Source: CADDZP01 sp035948135
GTDB taxonomy: Bacteria; Actinomycetota; Acidimicrobiia; Acidimicrobiales; AC-14
DNA: 24,210 nucleotides
Direction of reading: 5' to 3'
NCBI GenBank assembly: GCA_035948135.1
Contig: DASZJL010000036.1
Coordinates: 1-24,210, forward strand
Below are positions 14,035 through 20,289 of this stretch, piece by piece. The position numbers and the translations under genes are program-made. Position 1 is the first letter of the stretch; every line of letters begins with the position of its first letter. Under the pieces are notes generated by a model. That model saw only the letters and a program-made list of their open reading frames with translations, was not told the DNA's origin and made no database searches.

Positions 14035-14450
14035 GCCGCGCCCCCGCACCGGTCGATCGTGCGCTGCCGCTGGGCCTCGAGCTCCTCCATCGAACTGGCG
14101 ATGGTCCTGCGCACGACGTCGACCAGTTCGTCGGGGTCGAACGGCTTGGTGATGTAGTCGATGGCACCCGACGTGAGCGCACGTACGACGTCGCGGTCGC
14201 TGGACTTGGCCGACACGACGACGACCCGCGGCGCGCCGTCGCGACCGGCCAGCGCCCGCAGCACGCCCCAGCCGTCCATCACCGGCATCATGATGTCGAG
14301 GAGGACGACGTCAGGCGTTCCGTCCTCGATGCGACTCAACGCCGTCTCGCCGTCGGCTGCGAGCACGGTGTCGTACCCGGCCGCTTCGAGGTTGACCCGG
14401 AGCAGCAGGAGCACATCAGGCTCGTCGTCGACGATCAGGACCTTGCTCAT
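14031..14450 (-). CDS. Receiver-only response regulator
   Basis: 139 residues comprising one CheY-like receiver. The acidic pocket is in KVLIVDDEPD, the phosphoacceptor is Asp52 in DVVLLDIMMP, the Ser/Thr switch is in VVVVSAKS, and the conserved Lys is in YITKPFDPDEL. No DNA-binding or enzymatic output follows; a 20-residue helical tail with charged residues ends the protein. It must signal by protein contact or phosphotransfer. No histidine kinase is in the window. The start region is duplicated just upstream (14437-14450 and 14457-14470), so a seven-codon frame ends in a TGA overlapping this ATG. The next gene overlaps by 4 bases. Confidence 0.93.
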   Translation of the reverse strand: MSKVLIVDDEPDVLLLLRVNLEAAGYDTVLAADGETALSRIEDGTPDVVLLDIMMPVMDGWGVLRALAGRDGAPRVVVVSAKSSDRDVVRALTSGAIDYITKPFDPDELVDVVRRTIASSMEELEAQRQRTIDRCGGAA

Positions 14451-14576
14451 CCGTTGAGGACCTTGCTCATGAAGAGGCCGCCTTCGGCGGCGAACACATG
14501 AGCGAGGTCCTCATCCGCCGCTGCGCGGCGAAAACCGCGCCTTCACATTGGCTCGCTCGCTGCGATCGCTCGCTGC
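14437..14576. repeat. Palindromic intergenic element between purM and the response regulator
   Basis: The 129-base gap is built of repeats. AGGACCTTGCTCAT occurs twice in tandem (14437-14450, 14457-14470). The second copy, extended to 15 bases, pairs with an inverted copy at 14497-14511 (one mismatch, a G-U pair in plus-strand RNA). Inside that stem sits a second perfect hairpin, GCCGCC-TTC-GGCGGC (14477-14491). Further on, TCGCTCGCTGC is repeated at 14553-14563 and 14566-14576 around a GCGATCGC palindrome. It looks like a REP-type or mobile palindromic element, possibly also acting as the purM terminator or attenuator. No coding function is supported. Confidence 0.6.
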
Positions 14577-14579
14577 TCA

Positions 14580-15611
14580 TCAAACGAGGGTGACCGCGCC
14601 CGAGCCCGGCACGACCTCGCCGATCTCCGCGGCGGCCACGCCGTGGGAGCGCAGGAGGTCGATGGCCCGCAGGACGGCCTCCGCCGGCACGACGGCGACC
14701 ATCCCGATCCCCAGGTTGAACACGCGCGCCATCTCGTCGTCGGGCACGTCGCCCAAGCGCTGGATCTCGGCGAAGATCCGGGGGACCTCCCACGTCGCTC
14801 GGCGCACGACGGCGTCACAGGTGGGCGGCAGGACGCGCGACAGATTGCCGGGGAGACCGCCTCCGGTGATGTGCGCCATACCGTGAACGGGCTCGGCGCG
14901 CACGAGGGCGGCCAGGGCCGGGGAGTAGATGTCGGAGGGCCGCAAGAGCTCGTCGGCCAGCGTGTGGTGGGCGCCGGCCCACGCCGGTCCGTCGAGGTCG
15001 AGGCCGGCCAATTCGAGCAGGACCCGGCGGGCCAACGAGTAGCCGTTGCTGCGCAGACCATCGGAGCGAAGCCCGATCAGGCGGTCGCCGGGCTCGATGC
15101 GTTCGCCGGTGATCAGGGCATCGCGCTCGACGACGCCGACCGCGAAGCCGACCAGGTCGAAATCACCCGGGTCGAGGGCGCCGGGGTGCTCGGCCATCTC
15201 GCCGCCGATGAGGGCGCAACCGGCCTGTTGACACCCCTCGACCATGCCGGTCACCAAACCCTCGACCCGGTCGGGGTCGAGGCGGCCGACGGCGATGTAG
15301 TCGAGGAAGAACAGCGGCTCGGCGCCTTGGGTGGCGATGTCGTCGACGACCATGGCGACGAGGTCGATGCCGATGGTGGTGAACCGACCCGTCGCCTGGG
15401 CGACCATCGCCTTGGTGCCGACGCCGTCGGTGGACGACACGAGGAGGGGTTGGCGATACCGATCGCCGTCGAAGGCGAACAGGGCGCCGAAGCCGCCGAT
15501 GTCACCCAGCACTTCGGGACGGAAGGTGGTGCGCACACGGTCTTTGATGCGGGCGACGGCTTCTTCGCCGGCGGCGATGTCGACGCCCGCGCCCTCGTAG
15601 GTCTCAGCCAC
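14580..15611 (-). CDS. purM: Phosphoribosylformylglycinamidine cyclo-ligase (AIR synthetase)
   Basis: 343 residues, the normal length. It catalyses ATP-dependent ring closure of FGAM to AIR in de novo purine synthesis. Recognisable segments are STDGVGTK (60-67), IDLVAMVVDDIATQGAEPLFFLDY, CALIGGEMAEHPG, IGLRSDGLRSNGYSL and HITGGGLPGNL, all typical of the family. It starts with ATG 15611 inside the last codons of purF (8-base overlap), so the two are co-translated. This purF-purM order is widespread in Actinobacteria. Confidence 0.98.
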   Translation of the reverse strand: MAETYEGAGVDIAAGEEAVARIKDRVRTTFRPEVLGDIGGFGALFAFDGDRYRQPLLVSSTDGVGTKAMVAQATGRFTTIGIDLVAMVVDDIATQGAEPLFFLDYIAVGRLDPDRVEGLVTGMVEGCQQAGCALIGGEMAEHPGALDPGDFDLVGFAVGVVERDALITGERIEPGDRLIGLRSDGLRSNGYSLARRVLLELAGLDLDGPAWAGAHHTLADELLRPSDIYSPALAALVRAEPVHGMAHITGGGLPGNLSRVLPPTCDAVVRRATWEVPRIFAEIQRLGDVPDDEMARVFNLGIGMVAVVPAEAVLRAIDLLRSHGVAAAEIGEVVPGSGAVTLV

Positions 15612-17145
15612 GAGAGGTGGCGTCGCGCCGGGGCTCCACCACGGTGCGGCCGTCGTCGTCGGCCGCGGCCGACGCTCGGCTCGAGGCCGTCAGCGGCACC
15701 TCGATGGGGTACTCCCCGGTGAGGCACGCCGTACAGAACCCCGTACGCGGCGTGCCGGTGGCCGCCACCAAGCGGTCGAGCTCGAGGTAGGCGAGCGAAT
15801 CGCAGCCGAGGTACTCGCGGATCTCGCCCACCGACATGCCGGCCGCCAGCAGTTCGGTGCGGGTGCCGAAGTCCATGCCGAAGAAGCACGGCCACGCCAC
15901 GGGCGGCAGCGAGATCCGGAGGTGGACTTCCTTGGCCCCCGCTTCGCGCAGCATGCGCGTCAACGCCCGCTGGGTGGTGCCCCGCACGACCGAGTCGTCG
16001 ACGACGATCAGACGCTTGCCCGCGATGTTCTCGCGGATGGGATTCAGCTTCATGCGGACCGCCACGTCGCGCTCGTCCTGGCTGGGGGCGATGAACGTGC
16101 GGCCGATGTAGCGGTTCTTCACCAGTCCGCTTCCCATAGGGATACCGCTGCGGCGCGAGTAGCCCTCCGCCGCGGGGATGCCGGACTCGGGCACCGGCAT
16201 CACCATGTCGGCGTCGACGGGCGCCTGCTCCGCCAGTTGCTCGCCCATGCGCTGCCGGGCCGTGTGCACCGTCTTGCCGTACAGCTGGCTGTCGGGTCGG
16301 GCGAAGTACACGAACTCGAAGATGCACAGCTTGGGGTCGACGGCGTCGGGCGGGAAGGGATGCAGCGAGCGGGCGCCGCTGGCGTCGATGACGACCATCT
16401 CGCCGGGCTCGAGCTCACGCACGAAGTGGGCGCCCACGATGTCGAGGGCCGGCGTCTCCGAGGCCAGGACCCAGCCGCCCGGCAGGCGACCGAGGCACAG
16501 AGGCCGGAACCCATTGGGGTCGCGCACGCCGACCAGGTGGGCTTCGTCCATCAGCACGAAGGAGAACGCGCCCCGCAACCGGGGGAGGACCTTCGTCAGC
16601 GCGTGCTCGAGGTCGCGCCCGTCGCTGCGGGCGCCTTCGCCTCCGGCGACGATCTCCTCCGAGACCAGCTCGGCGACCACGTCGCTGTCGCTCGTGACCG
16701 TGCCCAGCAGCGTGCTGGTGGAGCGGGCCAGGTCGGCGGTGTTGACCAGGTTCCCGTTGTGGCCCAGCGCGAACCCGGCGTCGCCCACCGACCGGTAACA
16801 GGGCTGGGCGTTGTCCCAGGAGCTCGAACCCGTCGTCGAGTAGCGCACGTGGCCGATGGCGAGGTGGCCCTCGAGGGGCGCCAGGGTGCGGCTGTCGAAG
16901 GCGTTGGTGACCAGGCCCATGTCCTTGACGACCGTGATCGTGTCGCCGTCGCTCACCGCCAGGCCGGCCGACTCCTGCCCGCGATGCTGGAGCGCGTAGA
17001 GGCCGGCGTAGGTCAGCTGGGCGACGGGCTGGCCGGGGGCGTACACGCCGAACACACCGCAGAAATCCCGCGGCGCGTCGTCCCAGGCGGGGGGCGGGGA
17101 CTGCACGCGTCCATCTTCGCGCAGGGGCGGGTCAAACTGGCTCAA
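15604..17145 (-). CDS. purF: Amidophosphoribosyltransferase
   Basis: Up to 513 residues. It transfers ammonia from glutamine to PRPP, the first committed step of purine synthesis. The N-terminal nucleophile is Cys29 in RDFCGVFGVYA, so a propeptide must be removed. The glutaminase part includes LQHRGQESAG and GHNGNLVN; the PRPP loop is LIVVDDSVVRGTT. Cysteines in PKLCIFEF, WPCFFGMDFG and CTACLTGEYP match the ligands of the iron-sulphur (Bacillus-type) subgroup. The start is uncertain: TTG 17145 or GTG 17106, the latter leaving a 15-residue propeptide. Only 23 bases separate it from the upstream O-antigen-ligase-like gene, so it may share the polysaccharide transcript. Confidence 0.97.
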   Translation of the reverse strand: MSQFDPPLREDGRVQSPPPAWDDAPRDFCGVFGVYAPGQPVAQLTYAGLYALQHRGQESAGLAVSDGDTITVVKDMGLVTNAFDSRTLAPLEGHLAIGHVRYSTTGSSSWDNAQPCYRSVGDAGFALGHNGNLVNTADLARSTSTLLGTVTSDSDVVAELVSEEIVAGGEGARSDGRDLEHALTKVLPRLRGAFSFVLMDEAHLVGVRDPNGFRPLCLGRLPGGWVLASETPALDIVGAHFVRELEPGEMVVIDASGARSLHPFPPDAVDPKLCIFEFVYFARPDSQLYGKTVHTARQRMGEQLAEQAPVDADMVMPVPESGIPAAEGYSRRSGIPMGSGLVKNRYIGRTFIAPSQDERDVAVRMKLNPIRENIAGKRLIVVDDSVVRGTTQRALTRMLREAGAKEVHLRISLPPVAWPCFFGMDFGTRTELLAAGMSVGEIREYLGCDSLAYLELDRLVAATGTPRTGFCTACLTGEYPIEVPLTASSRASAAADDDGRTVVEPRRDATSRG

Positions 17146-17168
17146 CCGCGCGGCGTCATGCGTCGGGC

Positions 17169-18572
17169 CTACGACCGCAGTGCGCTGGGTACCAGGCCGG
17201 GATGCTCGGCCTCAGCCTGCTCGTCGTCGGCGGGCGCCTCGCCCGGCAGACGGACCGTGGCGAAGACCGCGATCAGGACCCACAGCCACCGGTCCCAGCC
17301 GAAGTTGACGACCCACGAAGAGGTGAACAACCCCAAGACGGCGGCGATGGCGGCGACGGCCATCGGGTCGCGATTCTGGATCGTGAGCAGGCGCAGCACC
17401 AGCGTGGCCACGATGACGATCGTCCCGATGATGCCGAGGATGCCGGCCGAGACCAGGATGCCGAGGATGAAGCTGTGTGGGGGCGCGAGATAGCGGAACC
17501 CGGCGCCCGTCAAGCCGTGCGTACGGATGAGCGCGTACGTCTGCTCGCGGAGTATGTCGCGACCGGTGTTCGACAAGACGGCGTTCCCACCGCCCTGGAG
17601 GCGGACGATGGTCTCGCTCCCGGCGAACAGTCCGGGGGCAACGACCGTGAACAGGAGGCCGACGAGGGCCACACCGATGAACGCGGCCACAACCCGGGCG
17701 GACTTCATCGCCACCAGGAAGAAGGCGACCCCCGCGACCACGACGAGCACGGCACCGCGCGTCCCGCTCAAGAGCACGCCGTACATGGACCCGACGGCGA
17801 CGACGATGCCGAAGATCCGCCGCCTCCCGGTGGAGCTCGCAGCGAGCCCGATGCCGACGAGCACGGCGACGCTCGAGATCATGCCGAAGAACACCGGATG
17901 GTCGGTGAACCCTTGCGTGCGTCCGCCCGGCGGCGTGCCCTGCGAGATTCCGTAGACGATGCTGGTGAGGGCGCCGGAGCCGAATGCTGTGGCGACCGCC
18001 CACCGGGCCTTGACGTCGGGCCGCCACACACGCACGACGGCGAGCATCCCGATGGTCACGATCAAGAAGCGCGCCAGGTCGCCGTAGCGAACCGGGATGA
18101 AGCCGAAGCTGGAGCCCTGATAGACGTTCACGAGCCCGGGGAACGGCGTCGTCGTCGGTTCGAACATCGTGGCGAACAGGCCGCCGGCCGCGAGGAGCAG
18201 CGCCCCGGCGACGAAAGGCATGACCGACGGGCGATCGGCTCGGGGCCGGTGGTGGCGGAGGATCAGAGCGGCGACCACGCACGCGAACGCCAGATCGCTC
18301 AGATTCAGGCCCTTCGCCAGCTTGAGCGAGGGTGTTGCCGCGAAGAAGGCGGTGGCCTGCATGAACCGCGTGGTCATGTCCTTCGGCGGCCGAATCTTCG
18401 GCACGACGTGGCCGGGTGTCGCGATCCAGAACGAGAAGCCAAGGACGGCTGCGACGACGACGAGCCCAGCCACGGCGGGCAGGGCGCCGCTGGCGACGCC
18501 CGCCACGAGCACGAACGTGGCGACGATCGGCACGGCGGCCGTTCGGGCCGCTTGTCGCCGCTCAGGCCCCAT
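17169..18572 (-). CDS. O-antigen ligase/polymerase-like membrane protein
   Basis: 467 residues with about 11-12 hydrophobic segments, including LLSGTRGAVLVVVAG, the S-G-T/S-R-G-A motif of the Wzy_C (O-antigen ligase) family, and a large loop between about residues 300 and 370 with RDILREQTYALIRTHGLTGA and PPHSFILGIL (a His typical of this loop). The family joins or polymerises lipid-linked glycans on the outer face of the membrane. In a Gram-positive-type envelope a polymerase (Wzy-like) or glycan-to-protein/wall ligase role is more likely than LPS ligation. It lies 15 bases after the Wzz-like gene and two genes after the tyrosine kinase, the usual Wzx/Wzy-type polysaccharide set, though no flippase is seen. 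Confidence 0.87.
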   Translation of the reverse strand: MGPERRQAARTAAVPIVATFVLVAGVASGALPAVAGLVVVAAVLGFSFWIATPGHVVPKIRPPKDMTTRFMQATAFFAATPSLKLAKGLNLSDLAFACVVAALILRHHRPRADRPSVMPFVAGALLLAAGGLFATMFEPTTTPFPGLVNVYQGSSFGFIPVRYGDLARFLIVTIGMLAVVRVWRPDVKARWAVATAFGSGALTSIVYGISQGTPPGGRTQGFTDHPVFFGMISSVAVLVGIGLAASSTGRRRIFGIVVAVGSMYGVLLSGTRGAVLVVVAGVAFFLVAMKSARVVAAFIGVALVGLLFTVVAPGLFAGSETIVRLQGGGNAVLSNTGRDILREQTYALIRTHGLTGAGFRYLAPPHSFILGILVSAGILGIIGTIVIVATLVLRLLTIQNRDPMAVAAIAAVLGLFTSSWVVNFGWDRWLWVLIAVFATVRLPGEAPADDEQAEAEHPGLVPSALRS

Positions 18573-18587
18573 CAGAACCGATCGGCG

Positions 18588-19346
18588 TCAGACGTCGACG
18601 CGGAGCGGGGAGCTCTCGAACGAGCCCGCCGCCGCCGACGAGCCGACGTCGCCGCCGAAGCGGGGCATGACGCCGAGCACCGGCAGCCGCAGCCGCCGTT
18701 CGGCGTCGGCGTAGCCGCGCACCGTCACGTCGAGATGGTCAGCGAGGAGAATGCCGCTGGCCATCAGTCCCACGCCGAGGATGGTCGCGATCACGATGTT
18801 GACGGCCAGGGCATTGGGGTCGGGCGAGTCCGGCAGTCGGGCTCGCTCGAAGGTGTAGACGGGCAGCGCCGGGACCGCGCCCTCGGTCGGCGCCTGCGTA
18901 TTCGGCTCGAACTGCTGCACCGCGCTCACGAACGAATCGGCGAGGCCGTTGGCGAGCCGCTGGGCCACGACCGGACTCTTGTCCTTGACGTCGATGTACA
19001 GGAGGTTGGTCTGGTCGCCGACGGTCGCGGTCGTCGCCGAGACCACACTCGCGGGCGAGCGGGCCAGGCTGGTTCGGTCGATGGCCTGGGCCGCGATTGG
19101 CTCGCTGGCGATCATCGCCGCGAAGGTGTGCGAGAGACGGTCGAGGGCGGCGACGCGGTCGTAGGTGAGGTCGCGCGAGTTCGCTCCAAGATCAATCGAG
19201 CGAGTGCCGATGTACAGCGTGGACCGGGCGGTGTAGACGGGCGTCCGGGGCGTGAAGGCGAACGCAAGCGCTGCGGCCACGACGCCACCGAGGATGAGCA
19301 GCCCAAGGTGGTCTCGCAGCAGTCGGAGGTAAGCGCGAAGTTGCAT
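18588..19346 (-). CDS. Wzz/CpsC-like polysaccharide chain-length regulator
   Basis: 252 residues with the family layout: a cytoplasmic start (MQLRAYLRLLRDH), membrane helix 1 (about 14-32), a 145-residue outer domain with coiled-coil helices (VAQRLANGLADSFVSAVQQF), membrane helix 2 (about 180-202), and a cytoplasmic tail DHLDVTVRGYADAERRLRLP then VLGVMPRFGG. That tail is the part that contacts the BY-kinase. No kinase domain is fused; the kinase is a separate gene 59 bases upstream, as in CpsC/CpsD pairs of Gram-positives. It acts at the membrane to set chain length with the Wzy-like protein encoded next. Confidence 0.9.
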   Translation of the reverse strand: MQLRAYLRLLRDHLGLLILGGVVAAALAFAFTPRTPVYTARSTLYIGTRSIDLGANSRDLTYDRVAALDRLSHTFAAMIASEPIAAQAIDRTSLARSPASVVSATTATVGDQTNLLYIDVKDKSPVVAQRLANGLADSFVSAVQQFEPNTQAPTEGAVPALPVYTFERARLPDSPDPNALAVNIVIATILGVGLMASGILLADHLDVTVRGYADAERRLRLPVLGVMPRFGGDVGSSAAAGSFESSPLRVDV

Positions 19347-19370
19347 GTCGAGATCTTGGCCTTGGCCGCG

Positions 19371-19380
19371 AGTGTAGAGG
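19371..19380 (-). promoter_or_regulatory. Candidate promoter element upstream of the Wzz-like gene
   Basis: CCTCTACACT on the minus strand contains TACACT (19376-19371), a TANNNT -10 box, 24 bases before ATG 19346. The identical 10-mer precedes the kinase gene (20191-20182). No good -35 is seen at either copy. Confidence 0.4.
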
Positions 19381-19405
19381 GTGCGTGGTCGAGCGGCAGA
19401 GCGGA

Positions 19406-20173
19406 CTACGAAGGGCCGGCGGCCGCGGGCGGCTGGGCCTCCGCACCGCTCCCATCGCCGTAGCCATAGCCGTACCCATAGCCATAGCCATAGCCGTAGC
19501 CGTAGCCCCCGCCGTAGTCCCGCTCGTTCGACTTGTTGACGACGACGCCGAGGATGCGCGTCTGGTTGCGCGTGAGTTGCTCGACGGCCCGGTTGACGGC
19601 CGGGATGGACGTTTTGCGGGCTTCGACCACCAAGACCGCGCCGGCGACCATGCGACCGATGATCAGCGTGTCGGCGACGGGAAGGACCGGGGGCGTGTCG
19701 ATTAGGACCAAGTCGGCCTGCTCGGCCAGCCCCTCGAGGAGACGCACGGTGCGGTTCGTGCCGAGCAGCTCGGCCGGCTCGCTGACCTGCGGGCCGGTCG
19801 TGAGCACGTAGAGCCCCCGGCCGGGCCCGGCGGCCGAGTCGAACTCGATGAACTGCAGCGATTCGGTGAGAGCACGCCGGCCCAGCAACACGTCGGAGAC
19901 GCCGAACTCGTTGTGGGTCATGAGCGACGCATGCACGCCGGGCTTGCGGAGGTCGAGGTCGACGAGCACCACGCGCCGGCCGGCGGTGGCCAGCGCCCGG
20001 GCCAGGCCGACGACGGTCCAGGTCTTTCCCTCACTCGGGTAGCAGCTCGTGACGATCGCGATCGGCGGCTCCAGGTTGACGAGCGCGACCTCGACGTTGG
20101 AACGCAGGATCCGGAAGGACTCTTCGATCGACGCGTCACGATTCGACCTTCGCAGCGGTGAGAACCGTGGCAC
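19406..20173 (-). CDS. CpsD/CapB-like bacterial tyrosine kinase with (Tyr-Gly)8 tail
   Basis: About 255 residues from GTG 20173; ATG 20200 is an alternative but would place the start upstream of the candidate -10 box. BY-kinase motifs: SIEESFRILRSNV at the N-terminus, Walker A in YPSEGKTW, Walker A' in VVLVDLDLRKPG, and Walker B in LVLIDTPPVLPVADT. The C-terminus has nine tyrosines in a Gly-Tyr repeat, eight as consecutive Tyr-Gly pairs (19457-19504), followed by an acidic/Pro-Ala end. Tyrosine clusters at this point are the autophosphorylation sites that control oligomer cycling with the CpsC/Wzz partner, encoded next. An uninterrupted YG repeat is unusual and is encoded by a 6-bp DNA repeat that could change length without shifting frame. 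Confidence 0.93.
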   Translation of the reverse strand: MPRFSPLRRSNRDASIEESFRILRSNVEVALVNLEPPIAIVTSCYPSEGKTWTVVGLARALATAGRRVVLVDLDLRKPGVHASLMTHNEFGVSDVLLGRRALTESLQFIEFDSAAGPGRGLYVLTTGPQVSEPAELLGTNRTVRLLEGLAEQADLVLIDTPPVLPVADTLIIGRMVAGAVLVVEARKTSIPAVNRAVEQLTRNQTRILGVVVNKSNERDYGGGYGYGYGYGYGYGYGYGDGSGAEAQPPAAAGPS

Positions 20174-20181
20174 GAGCAACC

Positions 20182-20191
20182 AGTGTAGAGG
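20182..20191 (-). promoter_or_regulatory. Candidate promoter element of the tyrosine-kinase operon
   Basis: CCTCTACACT on the minus strand contains TACACT (20187-20182), ending 8 bases before GTG 20173. Transcription would start at about 20175, giving a nearly leaderless message for that GTG. The same 10-mer lies before the Wzz-like gene. Confidence 0.4.
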
Positions 20192-20289
20192 TGGGGGCAT
20201 CGGATCGGGCTCGGCTTGTACCGTGGCAGGGTGCGTCGGCGAGGGGTACCGGGGGCCGGACTGCCGAGGCGGTCTCGCTCACAGCTCGC

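Noticed and set aside
14499..14594. A plus-strand 31-codon frame starting MSEVLIRRCAAK inside the palindromic element.
   Set aside because: It lies entirely in repeat sequence, runs into the purM 3' end, and its start is an inverted copy of the response-regulator start; better explained as part of the repeat.
17202..19463. A 750-codon open frame on the plus strand opposite the Wzy-like and Wzz-like genes.
   Set aside because: Highly charged low-complexity translation (Asp/Arg/Glu/His) with no domain; a shadow of third-position GC in the opposite genes.
19457..19504. Hexamer repeat considered as a tandem-repeat locus or CRISPR-like array.
   Set aside because: It is in frame inside the kinase gene, has no spacers, and encodes Tyr-Gly pairs with a clear functional reading.
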